Of a stretch of DNA of 64,000 bases, positions 7,830 through 16,235 are shown in pieces (position 1 is the stretch's first letter; every line of letters starts with the position of its first letter). The notes beneath the pieces were generated by a model. That model was not told where the DNA came from. It saw only the letters and a program-made list of their open reading frames with translations, and searched no databases. A program made the translations under genes and the position numbers. Source of the stretch: Pseudomonas sp. CROZ-RG-20F-R04-15 (GTDB lineage Bacteria > Pseudomonadota > Gammaproteobacteria > Pseudomonadales > Pseudomonadaceae); assembly GCF_022662375.1 (NCBI RefSeq), contig NZ_JAKNQL010000020.1, positions 1 through 64,000 of the forward strand, read 5' to 3'.

Positions 7830-8533
7830 ACCTGCTGTTGCTCGAAGAGGCCGACTTCATTGCGGCCGACCGCGTAGTGCTGCGTGATCGCCGCCTGACC
7901 CATATGCAGGAGGTTCACCGCTCGGAAGTCGGTGACAGCCTGCGCATCGGGCGGATCAACGGACTGATGGGTTCGGCCGAGTTGCTGCGCCTGGAAGCGG
8001 GTGAAACCGAACTGCGCGTCAGCCTCGATCAGCCGCCACCGGCCAAACTGCCACTGACGCTGGTGCTGGCGCTGCCGCGTCCGAAAATGCTCCGCCGGGT
8101 GTTTCAGACCGTGGCGACCATGGGCGTGTCGAAGGTGATTCTGGTCAACAGCTATCGGGTCGAGAAGAGTTTCTGGCAGACGCCGTTTCTTGAGCCTGAG
8201 GCGATTCGTGAGCAATTGATCCTTGGCCTCGAACAGGCGCGCGACACCGTCCTGCCAGAGATCATCATCGAAAAACGCTTCAAGCCGTTCGTTGAAGATC
8301 GGCTGCCGGCGATTACCGAAGGCACTCTCGGACTGGTTGGCCATCCCGGCAACTACCCGACGTGCCCACGCGCCCTCAGCGAACCCGTCACCCTGGCCAT
8401 CGGCCCCGAAGGCGGCTGGATTCCCTACGAAATCGATCTGCTGGCCAAGTCCGGCCTGCAACCGGTGCAACTGGGCGAGCGCATCCTGCGCGTCGAAACC
8501 GCCGTCACCGCCCTGCTCGCCCGGCTCTTCTGA
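7826..8533 (+). CDS. rsmE: 16S rRNA (uracil-1498 N3)-methyltransferase RsmE
   Basis: A 235-residue SPOUT-fold methyltransferase. It has an N-terminal PUA-like part and the C-terminal trefoil-knot signature LAIGPEGGW..E...A...G...V.LGERILRVETA. It methylates N3 of U1498 in the decoding region of the 30S subunit. Its ATG overlaps the tatC stop, so it is the last gene of the hisE-tatABC-rsmE transcript; 90 nt then separate it from the chemoreceptor gene. Confidence 0.95.
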   Translation: MNLLLLEEADFIAADRVVLRDRRLTHMQEVHRSEVGDSLRIGRINGLMGSAELLRLEAGETELRVSLDQPPPAKLPLTLVLALPRPKMLRRVFQTVATMGVSKVILVNSYRVEKSFWQTPFLEPEAIREQLILGLEQARDTVLPEIIIEKRFKPFVEDRLPAITEGTLGLVGHPGNYPTCPRALSEPVTLAIGPEGGWIPYEIDLLAKSGLQPVQLGERILRVETAVTALLARLF

Positions 8534-8623
8534 TTCTTCGCAGCAGATAAATGGTGTTACAGATTGCCATCACCCGGCCGATACCCTCCCCATAAGTCCA
8601 ATTAGTGGTCGGGGAGTCGTCGC

Positions 8624-10540
8624 ATGTACCGTTGGTTAGCCGAGAATCTTGGAAACGTCAGCGTCAAACGCAAGCTGGGAATCGGTTTCGGCCTGGTGCT
8701 GTTGCTGACACTGTTGATCACCTTCACCGGCTGGACCGGCATGAGCGGCATTATCAGCCGCGGTGACAAGCTCGGTTTTATCTCCAGCCTCAATGAGCTG
8801 ACCAAGGACCTGCGCCTGGCGCGTCTGGACTATGAAGCGCGCCGTGGCGAACAAGGCCCGGGCGCGGTCACCGATCTGCTCAACAAACTCGACAGCGGCC
8901 TGCAAACCGCACGCAGCCTGATTGAACAGCCGTCCGACGCGGCGATGGTCGATCAACAACTGGCCGCCGTTGCCGAATACAAGCGCGCTTTTGCCGACAT
9001 GACCCAAGCCACGGTGCAACGCGAAGACGCCCGCAGCAAGCTCGGCGCCAGTGCCGACAATGCCGTGGCGAAAGTCGCCGAAGTGGAAAAATCCATGCTG
9101 GCCGGTGACAGCGTCGCGCAATTCAACAGCGTGATCGAGTTGAGCAAACTGCTGCAACAGGCGCGCTATCAGGTTCGCGGCTACACCTACAGCGGCAAGG
9201 CCGAAGCCGAACAACCGGCCCTCGACGCCATCGACAACGCCCTGAAAAACCTCGACAGCCTGCCGGCCAAATTGCCGGAGCAGCACATCGCCAATCTGCA
9301 ACAGGCTACCGACTCGATCAAAGCCTATCGTGCCGCCGTTGCGCAGTTCCGCGACTCGCAGGTCAACAACGCCAAGGCCGCCGCGCGCATGTCGACGCAG
9401 GGCGACATCCTCATCGACGTCAGCAAGAAACTCACTGAATCGCAAACCGTGGTGCGTGACACCGATGCCGCGCACGCCAAGAACATGCTGATCATCGCCA
9501 CCCTGCTGGCTGTGGCGTTCGGTCTGCTGGCCGCTTGGGCAATCACCCGGCAGATCATCATTCCGCTGAACCAGACTCTGAAAGTCGCCGAGCGCGTAGC
9601 CGCTGGCGACCTGACTCACAACCTGGTCTCGCAGCGTCGCGACGAACTCGGTCAGTTGCAGCGCTCGATGCAGAGCATGACCCAGGGCCTGCGCGAGTTG
9701 ATCGGCGGCATCAGCGACGGCGTCACCCAGATCGCCAGCGCGGCTGAGGAATTGTCGGCCGTCACCGAGCAGACCAGCGCCGGGGTCAACAATCAGAAAA
9801 TCGAGACCGATCAGGTCGCCACGGCCATGAACGAAATGGCCGCCACCGTGCAGGAAGTCGCGCGCAACGCCGAGGAAGCGTCCGAAGCCGCCGTCGCCGC
9901 TGACCAGCAAGCGCGCGAAGGCGACAAAGTCGTCGGCGAAGCGATTGCTCAGATCGAGCGTCTGGCCGTCGAAGTGGGTCACTCCACCGAGGCCATGGGC
10001 GAACTGAAGCGCGAAAGCGACAAGATCGGCAGCGTCCTCGACGTGATCAAATCCGTGGCCCAGCAAACCAATCTGCTGGCCCTCAACGCGGCCATCGAAG
10101 CGGCACGTGCCGGTGAAGCCGGGCGTGGTTTCGCGGTAGTTGCCGACGAGGTGCGCAGCCTCGCCCAGCGCACGCAAAAATCCACCGAAGAGATCGAAGA
10201 GCTGATCGTCGGCCTGCAAAACGGCACCCAGCAAGTGGCGACGATCATGGACAACAGCCGCACCCTGACCGACAGCAGCGTCGAGCTGACCCGTCGTGCC
10301 GGTGGTTCACTCGAAAGCATTACGCGCACCGTGTCGGCGATTCAGGCGATGAACCAACAGATTGCGGCAGCGGCCGAGCAGCAGAGCGCGGTGGCTGAAG
10401 AGATCAACCGTAGCGTGCTGAATGTGCGGGACGTGTCCGATCAGACATCGGCGGCGAGTGAAGAGACGGCGGCGTCCAGCGTTGAGCTGGCGCGGTTGGG
10501 CACGCATCTGCAGATGCTGGTGGGGCGCTTCAAGGTTTGA
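8624..10540 (+). CDS. Methyl-accepting chemotaxis protein with HBM-type sensor
   Basis: The 638-residue receptor has a first membrane helix (about 18-38), a roughly 250-residue all-helical periplasmic domain with no Cache or PAS features, a second membrane helix (about 287-308), HAMP (about 309-361) and a methyl-accepting coiled coil with hairpin tip near 478-510 (QQTNLLALNAAIEAARAGE). Length and helical sensor fit the helical bimodular family, whose members bind TCA-cycle acids in other pseudomonads; its position after tatABC-rsmE matches the 2-oxoglutarate receptor gene mcpK of P. aeruginosa. The ligand here is inferred only. It has no C-terminal CheR/CheB tether pentapeptide. Confidence 0.88.
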   Translation: MYRWLAENLGNVSVKRKLGIGFGLVLLLTLLITFTGWTGMSGIISRGDKLGFISSLNELTKDLRLARLDYEARRGEQGPGAVTDLLNKLDSGLQTARSLIEQPSDAAMVDQQLAAVAEYKRAFADMTQATVQREDARSKLGASADNAVAKVAEVEKSMLAGDSVAQFNSVIELSKLLQQARYQVRGYTYSGKAEAEQPALDAIDNALKNLDSLPAKLPEQHIANLQQATDSIKAYRAAVAQFRDSQVNNAKAAARMSTQGDILIDVSKKLTESQTVVRDTDAAHAKNMLIIATLLAVAFGLLAAWAITRQIIIPLNQTLKVAERVAAGDLTHNLVSQRRDELGQLQRSMQSMTQGLRELIGGISDGVTQIASAAEELSAVTEQTSAGVNNQKIETDQVATAMNEMAATVQEVARNAEEASEAAVAADQQAREGDKVVGEAIAQIERLAVEVGHSTEAMGELKRESDKIGSVLDVIKSVAQQTNLLALNAAIEAARAGEAGRGFAVVADEVRSLAQRTQKSTEEIEELIVGLQNGTQQVATIMDNSRTLTDSSVELTRRAGGSLESITRTVSAIQAMNQQIAAAAEQQSAVAEEINRSVLNVRDVSDQTSAASEETAASSVELARLGTHLQMLVGRFKV

Positions 10541-10583
10541 GGTGATCCGAAAACCTCGGTTCATTCAGAATCGAGGTGATGCA

Positions 10584-10668
10584 TTCGCGAGCAGGCTCGC
10601 TCCCACATTGGACCGCGTCCGCTTGGACAACTCGGTCAACTGTGGGAGCGAGCCTGCTCGCGAAGGCG
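10584..10668. repeat. REPIN (paired REP hairpins)
   Basis: TTCGCGAGCAGGCTCGCTCCCAC and its inverse copy are separated by about 35 nt of unrelated sequence. It lies between the convergent chemoreceptor and ABC-ATPase genes. Confidence 0.85.
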
Positions 10669-10686
10669 TCCTGCGAGACGCAGAAA

Positions 10687-11421
10687 TTACAGAACCTGAC
10701 GCAAGAAGGCCTGGGCGCGCGGATCCTTCGGTGCATCAAAGAACTCTGCCGGCGCCGCATCTTCCAGCAACTTGCCGTGATCGAAAAACAACACTCGATC
10801 CGCCACTTCCCGGGCAAAGCCCATCTCGTGGGTCACGCAGACCATGGTCATGCCTTCCACGGCCAGGTTCTTCATCACATCCAGCACTTCGCCGACCATT
10901 TCCGGGTCGAGCGCCGAGGTCGGCTCGTCAAACAACATCACCTTCGGTTCCATCGCCAGCGCCCGGGCAATCGCCACGCGCTGTTGCTGACCGCCGGACA
11001 GGCGTGACGGAAACTCGTTGGCCTTCTGTGCGATACCGACCTTTTTCAGCAATTCCATCGCCTTGGCTTCGCGCTCTTTCTTGCCGCGCTTGCGCACGAC
11101 TTTCTGCGCCAGACAGAGGTTTTCCAGCACGGTCATGTGCGGGAACAGGTTGAAATGCTGGAAGACCATGCCGACTTCGCGGCGGTAGGCGTTGACGTCG
11201 GTTTTCGGGTCGGCCAGTTGCAGGCCGTCGATGCTCACCGAGCCGGAATCGAACTCTTCCAGGCCATTGAGGCAGCGCAGGAAGGTCGACTTGCCGGAAC
11301 CCGACGGGCCGATCACCACCAGCACTTCGCCCTTGGCTACCGTGGTGCTGACGTTATCCACCGCGCGCACCACTTGTCCACGGGTGTCGAAGACTTTTAC
11401 CAGATCGCGGACTTCAATCAC
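10687..11421 (-). CDS. Polar amino acid ABC transporter, ATP-binding protein
   Basis: A 244-residue GlnQ/ArtP-type ATPase with Walker A GPSGSGKST, signature LSGGQQQR, Walker B VMLFDEPTSALD and the switch His in CVTHEMGFA. The start is uncertain: a GTG at 11421 with GGAGG upstream overlaps the permease stop and gives the usual length; an upstream TTG at 11442 lacks a ribosome site. It is the last gene of a substrate-binding protein, permease, ATPase operon. The gene set matches the uncharacterised PA5074-PA5076 system of P. aeruginosa. Confidence 0.92.
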   Translation of the reverse strand: MIEVRDLVKVFDTRGQVVRAVDNVSTTVAKGEVLVVIGPSGSGKSTFLRCLNGLEEFDSGSVSIDGLQLADPKTDVNAYRREVGMVFQHFNLFPHMTVLENLCLAQKVVRKRGKKEREAKAMELLKKVGIAQKANEFPSRLSGGQQQRVAIARALAMEPKVMLFDEPTSALDPEMVGEVLDVMKNLAVEGMTMVCVTHEMGFAREVADRVLFFDHGKLLEDAAPAEFFDAPKDPRAQAFLRQVL

Positions 11422-12373
11422 TTTGCGCGAGCCTCCGCTCAAGCCGGCTGGCGATTTTCGACAGCGGCAGGTTGATCAACAGGTACAGGCCGGCGACGCA
11501 GAACAGAATCTCGAACGGCGAGAACGACGTGGTGATCACTTCACGGCCACTTTTCAGCAGCTCGGTGATGGCGATCACCGACACCAGCGAGGTGTCCTTG
11601 ACCAGACTGATGAACTGCCCGGCCAGCGGTGGCAGCACACGTTTCAGCGCTTGCGGCAACACCACGTGGCGCATCGACTGGCCGGCGCTCAGGCCAAGCG
11701 AGCGCGCCGCTTCGTTCTGGCCACGGGCAATCGACTGCACGCCGGAACGGATGATCTCGGCTACGTAAGCGCCAGTGAACAGCGACAGCGCGGCGATCCC
11801 GGCGAACTCGCGGGACAGGTTCATCACCGTGCCGATGAAGAAGTAGAAAATGAAGATCTGCACCAGCAACGGCGTGCCGCGCACCAGTTCGACGTAGATC
11901 GTCGAGAGGTCGCGCAAAGTCGGGTTGTTCGACAAACGGCACAGGCCAGTGACCAGACCGATCAACAACCCGAGAATCCCGGACACCACTGACAGCCAAA
12001 GCGTCGTCCACAAGCCCCACAACAGCGGCCCTGCCGCCCAATGCCGAGTGACGCCCACGACGTCGCCTTCAGCGACATCGTCGCCCTGAGCGAATTGCAG
12101 GCTGTTCTCGTCGACGGTCAGGTGCTGCTCGTCACCGGCGTCATTGCGCAGAGTGACGACAGCGCTGCCGCCCTTGCGCACCAGCTCAGTGACGGTGGAA
12201 ATGTCCGTGGCACGCTGGGTTTCTTCGGCCTGATAGGCGAAGTACTGCGGCACGCGGTTCCAGCGCCATTCGTAGGACATCAGCGACGTCGCGTAATACA
12301 ACGCGCCGGCCAGGCCGACCAGCACCAGCACGGTGAGGACGTGCCAGGGCCATTGGGCTTTTTTCTGTTTCAT
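11414..12373 (-). CDS. Polar amino acid ABC transporter, permease
   Basis: A 319-residue HisM/GlnP-type permease. A first membrane helix (about 12-32) is followed by a roughly 75-residue soluble region before the canonical transporter domain (about 125-315), an extended N-terminal arrangement. The EAA motif EAARSLGLSAGQSMRHVVLPQALKRVLPPL is clear. The start MKQKKAQWPW was chosen because upstream codons run through a REP pair. It overlaps the ATPase gene downstream; a REPIN and 130 nt separate it from the binding-protein gene upstream. Confidence 0.92.
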   Translation of the reverse strand: MKQKKAQWPWHVLTVLVLVGLAGALYYATSLMSYEWRWNRVPQYFAYQAEETQRATDISTVTELVRKGGSAVVTLRNDAGDEQHLTVDENSLQFAQGDDVAEGDVVGVTRHWAAGPLLWGLWTTLWLSVVSGILGLLIGLVTGLCRLSNNPTLRDLSTIYVELVRGTPLLVQIFIFYFFIGTVMNLSREFAGIAALSLFTGAYVAEIIRSGVQSIARGQNEAARSLGLSAGQSMRHVVLPQALKRVLPPLAGQFISLVKDTSLVSVIAITELLKSGREVITTSFSPFEILFCVAGLYLLINLPLSKIASRLERRLAQSD

Positions 12374-12410
12374 TGCAGGTTCCGGATTTTGTATTGCTCT
12401 GGAGGGCCTC

Positions 12411-12475
12411 TTCGCGAGCAGGCTCGCTCCCACAGAGAATTGCATTTCCAATGTGGGAGCGAGCCTGCTCGCGAA
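12411..12475. repeat. REPIN between binding-protein and permease genes
   Basis: Two inverted REP units (TTCGCGAGCAGGCTCGCTCCCAC and inverse) lie inside the ABC operon. The position, after the abundant binding protein and before the permease, resembles the REP in malE-malF of E. coli, where it stabilises the upstream message. Confidence 0.85.
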
Positions 12476-12503
12476 TGGGGCGACTCGGTCTATGCGACCG
12501 GGC

Positions 12504-13301
12504 TTATTCCATGTCCTTGAGCCACTCGGTGCCCTTGAACCACTTGTCATGAATGCGATCGTAGGTGCCGTCTTCGTGGATCTGGTGCAGGAAGTTGTTG
12601 ATGAAGTTGAGGCTGTCGTAATCACCCTTCTTCAGACCAAAGGCCAAAGGCTCGTAGGTGAACGGCTTGTCGAGGAACACCAGTTTGCCGGCGCCGACCT
12701 TGGTCACTGCAACCACGTTGTACGGGGCGTCGTAGATGAAGGCGTCAGCCTTGCCATTGACCACATCGAGCACGGCTTCTTGCTCGTTGTCGTAGCCGTG
12801 GTACTTGGCTTTGGAGATGAGCTTCTTGGCGACCATTTCACCGGTGGTGCCGAGCTTGGAGGTGATGCGGTAGTCGGCGGTGTTCAGGTCTTTGTAAGAC
12901 TTGATGGTGCCTTCCAGTTCCTTGCGGATCAGCAGGGTCTGGCCGACCACGATGAACGGTTCGCTGAAGTTCAGGCGCAGGTTGCGTTCCTGAGTCAGGG
13001 TCATGCCGCTGCCGATCATGTCGAACTTGTCGGTCATCAGCGCCGGGATGATGCCGTCATAACCGGTGGATACCAGTTCCAGCTTGACGCCCATGGCCTT
13101 GGACATGGCTTTGAGGATGTCGACTTCGAAGCCGATGATTTCGCCGCGCTTGTTGGTCATTTCGAACGGCATGTAGGTCGGATCCATACCGACTTTCAAG
13201 GTGCCGCGCTTGACCGCGTCATCGATTGCGCCCGCCTGCGCCGCATTGACTGCAACCAGTGCCGTGACGCCGACCAGCAGCATCGACAGATACTTCTTCA
13301 T
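12504..13301 (-). CDS. Amino acid ABC transporter, periplasmic binding protein
   Basis: A 265-residue family 3 solute-binding protein with signal peptide (MKKYLSMLLVGVTALVAVNAAQA, cleavage near residue 23) and the motifs GTLKVGMDPTYMPFE, GFEVDILKAMSKAMG and an aspartate-containing hinge near DAFIYD. It captures a polar amino acid in the periplasm for the permease and ATPase encoded downstream; the ligand cannot be told from sequence. The start follows the signal peptide; 38 upstream in-frame residues lack it. It is first in the operon. Confidence 0.92.
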   Translation of the reverse strand: MKKYLSMLLVGVTALVAVNAAQAGAIDDAVKRGTLKVGMDPTYMPFEMTNKRGEIIGFEVDILKAMSKAMGVKLELVSTGYDGIIPALMTDKFDMIGSGMTLTQERNLRLNFSEPFIVVGQTLLIRKELEGTIKSYKDLNTADYRITSKLGTTGEMVAKKLISKAKYHGYDNEQEAVLDVVNGKADAFIYDAPYNVVAVTKVGAGKLVFLDKPFTYEPLAFGLKKGDYDSLNFINNFLHQIHEDGTYDRIHDKWFKGTEWLKDME

Positions 13302-13451
13302 CTTCAAGTCCCCAAAACCATTGCGTGTGCGGCGCGAAAACCAACAGAGACGGGCCAAAAAGCCCGGGTGCGCCAATTCGGGGACGGATGCTAACGCACT
13401 CGTTTTTTTGCACAAGGTTTAATCGGGGATTTGTTTAACAATCAAGGGCTG

Positions 13452-13617
13452 ACCCTCACCCCAGCCCTCTCCCCGAGGGAGAGGGGGCCGACCGAGGTGT
13501 CTCAAGCTATTCGCCGACCTGAAAGAGCGAGTCGATTATGGATTCAACACAGCAAGATCAGGTCGGCGTATCTAGAAAATTCAACGCGGTCAGTCCCCTC
13601 TCCCTCCGGGAGAGGGC
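13452..13617 (+). repeat. MITE-like intergenic element, copy B
   Basis: The outer arms are ACCCTCACCCCAGCCCTCTCC and CCCCTCTCCCTCCGGGAGAGGGC, with the inner inverted pair CGCCGACCT / AGGTCGGCG. It is nearly identical to the reverse complement of copy A. It sits between the amino-acid transporter promoter region and the opgH terminator. Confidence 0.85.
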
Positions 13618-13630
13618 TTTTCAGCAGGCC

Positions 13631-13660
13631 AAAAAAAACCCCGCAACATCGCGGGGTTTC
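13631..13660 (-). terminator. Rho-independent terminator of opgGH
   Basis: AACCCCGC-AACATC-GCGGGGTT stem-loop, 5 nt beyond the opgH stop, with a run of T on the minus strand. Confidence 0.85.
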
Positions 13661-13664
13661 TTCA

Positions 13665-16235
13665 TCAGGCCGGTTGAGCCTGCAAGCTCACCGGTTGCAA
13701 CGGCAGCAACGGCGCATGCGGATCGGCCTTCACCGAAGCCCGCCACGCATCCAGCCACTCGGCATGACCTTCAGCCCAGACCTGCTCATGCAGACGCGCC
13801 AATGCAACCGGGTCGCTCAGCAATTGCAGACGATCATGGTTATTCAGCCCGGCCGGGCCAACCTTGAGCGCGTGACGCACACGTTCCTGACGCAGCCATT
13901 CAATCGGCTCGGCCTGACCGTGACGCGAGGTCGCCAGCGAGCACGCCAAAGCGTTCTGCTGTGGATCGACCACTGCGCGGACGAAACCGTCGTTCAGGGC
14001 GTGGTAACGATTTTCGTGGGTGTACTGATCAGTCGCCAGCAGCGCCTGTGGCGGATTGTATTCCTCAGGGATGAGGAACAGGCTCTCGTCACGGGACTTC
14101 AGGCCCAGGCCAACACGGCTGGAGATCACCGACACCGGGATCGACAGCATCAGCGAACCGACGATCGGCACCAGCCACCAGAGGAAGCTCGGGTTCAGCC
14201 AGATCACCAGCAGCGCCCAGCAGAAGCCCAACAGGGTTTGCGGGCCGTGGCGCTTGACCGCTTCGCTCCATGGCGTGGAGTCGTCGTCACGCTGCGGCGA
14301 GTTCCAGGTCGCGGCCCAGCCAAGGAATGCGGCGAGGACGAAACGGGTGTGGAAAATCATCCGCACCGGCGCCAGCAACATGGAGAACAGCATCTCCAGC
14401 AGCATCGACAGGGTCACCTTGAACTTGCCGCCGAACTCTTTCGCGCCCTTGGCCCAGATCAGGATGATGCTCAACAGTTTCGGCAGGAACAGCAGCACGA
14501 TGGTCGTCGAGAATAGCGCGATGGCCTTGTCCGGGTGCCATTGTGGCCACAACGGATAGAGCTGACGCGGCTCGAGGAAGTACTGCGGCTCCATCAGCGT
14601 GTTCACCGCCAGCAGCGCGGTCGACAACACCAGGAAGAAGAACCACAACGGCGCCGACAGATACGACATCACGCCGGTCAGGAACACCGCACGGTGCACC
14701 GGGTGCATGCCTTTGACCAGGAACAGACGGAAGTTCATCAGGTTACCGTGGCACCAGCGACGGTCACGCTTGAGTTCGTCGAGCAGGTTCGGCGGCAGTT
14801 CTTCGTAGCTGCCCGGCAAGTCGTAGGCAATCCACACGCCCCAACCGGCACGACGCATCAGCGCGGCTTCAACGAAGTCGTGAGACAGGATCGCACCGGA
14901 GAACGCACCTTTACCCGGCAACGGCGCCAGGGCGCAGTGGTCGATAAACGGCTTCATGCGGATGATCGCGTTGTGACCCCAGTAGTGCGATTCACCCAGC
15001 TGCCAGAAGTGCAGACCGGCGGTAAACAGCGGGCCGTATACACGGGTCGCAAACTGCTGCATGCGCGCATACAGGGTGTCCATGCCCGACGCACGCGGCG
15101 CGGTCTGGATGATCCCGGCGTCCGGCGTGGCTTCCATCAAGCGCACCAGACTGGTCAGGCACTCACCGCTCATGACCGAGTCGGCGTCGAGCACAACCAT
15201 GTACTTGTAGTCACCGCCCCAACGACGGCAGAAGTCGTCGAGGTTGCCGCTCTTGCGCTTCACACGACGGCGACGGCGGCGATAGAAGATCTTGCCGAAA
15301 CCTTTGGCTTCGCGGCAGACGTCCAGCCAGGCCTGTTGCTCGGCGACGCAGATATCGGTGTCGTTACTGTCGCTGAGAACGAAGAAGTCGAAACGATCCA
15401 GATCACCGGTGGCAGCGACCGATTCGAACGTTGCGCGCAGACCGGCGAATACGCGCGGCACGTCTTCGTTGCAGATCGGCATCACCAGCGCGGTACGCGC
15501 GTCTTTGGCAATCGGCTCGTTGCCGGCGCTTTTGCCGGAGATACGGTATTTATCGTGACCGGTGAGCAACTCGAGGAAGCCCATCAGCGCGGTCCAGAAA
15601 CCGGCCGAGACCCAGCAGAACAGAATTCCGAACAGAATCAGGATGCTGGTCTGCAGCGCATACGGCAGCACTTGCGTGGCGGTTTGCATCAGCGGCTGGT
15701 GCAGAACTTCGTCCAGATCGACGAATGACCAGCCCTGATACGGCATGATGCCTTTCATGTACCAGCCAGCGACGATGGTCTGGCCGAGCATCAGCAGCAA
15801 CAGAATGTAGCGACGGATCGAACCGACGGTGCGCCAGCGCGCGGCCGGCAGGACGTTTTCGTCCTTCGGCGGCTGCGGCGGGTTGGTGCGACCGGTCATA
15901 CGGCGCCAGCCACGCACCAGAATATTGGTGCGCCACGGCTCCGGTACGACTTTGGTCCGGCGGATCGGCGGCGTCGCCTTCATGCTGACGCGACCGCTGG
16001 CGTCGAGCACCAGCATTTCCGCGTCTTCAAGTTCTTCGGCGGTGCTCAGGATCAGGCGCTTGCCCACCGAAGCCTGGGCGGCTTCGGCAGGTGCGTCGAA
16101 TGTCGAGGACGACAGGCGTTCATGCAACTCGCTGAACGACTGGCAGCCCGCGAGTTCCGCGCGCTGCTCGTCGGTCATCGGCAGATGCGCCAGATACTCG
16201 GACAGAGTCTCCGGCTGTACTTGAGAGTTACTCAT
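13665..16235 (-). CDS. opgH: Glucans biosynthesis glucosyltransferase OpgH (MdoH)
   Basis: An 856-residue inner-membrane GT2 glucosyltransferase that polymerises and exports the beta-glucan backbone of osmoregulated periplasmic glucans. The processive GT2 residues are present: FFVLSDSND, VVLDADS (DxD), the acceptor Asp in SHDFVEA and RDRRWCHGN. Several membrane helices flank the cytoplasmic catalytic domain: two around residues 140-220 and a cluster from about 510 to 690. The ATG overlaps the end of opgG by 8 nt, the standard opgGH order. Confidence 0.96.
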   Translation of the reverse strand: MSNSQVQPETLSEYLAHLPMTDEQRAELAGCQSFSELHERLSSSTFDAPAEAAQASVGKRLILSTAEELEDAEMLVLDASGRVSMKATPPIRRTKVVPEPWRTNILVRGWRRMTGRTNPPQPPKDENVLPAARWRTVGSIRRYILLLLMLGQTIVAGWYMKGIMPYQGWSFVDLDEVLHQPLMQTATQVLPYALQTSILILFGILFCWVSAGFWTALMGFLELLTGHDKYRISGKSAGNEPIAKDARTALVMPICNEDVPRVFAGLRATFESVAATGDLDRFDFFVLSDSNDTDICVAEQQAWLDVCREAKGFGKIFYRRRRRRVKRKSGNLDDFCRRWGGDYKYMVVLDADSVMSGECLTSLVRLMEATPDAGIIQTAPRASGMDTLYARMQQFATRVYGPLFTAGLHFWQLGESHYWGHNAIIRMKPFIDHCALAPLPGKGAFSGAILSHDFVEAALMRRAGWGVWIAYDLPGSYEELPPNLLDELKRDRRWCHGNLMNFRLFLVKGMHPVHRAVFLTGVMSYLSAPLWFFFLVLSTALLAVNTLMEPQYFLEPRQLYPLWPQWHPDKAIALFSTTIVLLFLPKLLSIILIWAKGAKEFGGKFKVTLSMLLEMLFSMLLAPVRMIFHTRFVLAAFLGWAATWNSPQRDDDSTPWSEAVKRHGPQTLLGFCWALLVIWLNPSFLWWLVPIVGSLMLSIPVSVISSRVGLGLKSRDESLFLIPEEYNPPQALLATDQYTHENRYHALNDGFVRAVVDPQQNALACSLATSRHGQAEPIEWLRQERVRHALKVGPAGLNNHDRLQLLSDPVALARLHEQVWAEGHAEWLDAWRASVKADPHAPLLPLQPVSLQAQPA

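Noticed and set aside
8636..10234. 532-residue minus-strand frame opposite the first chemoreceptor gene
   Set aside because: Typical high-GC antisense shadow; the chemoreceptor domains on the plus strand are unambiguous.
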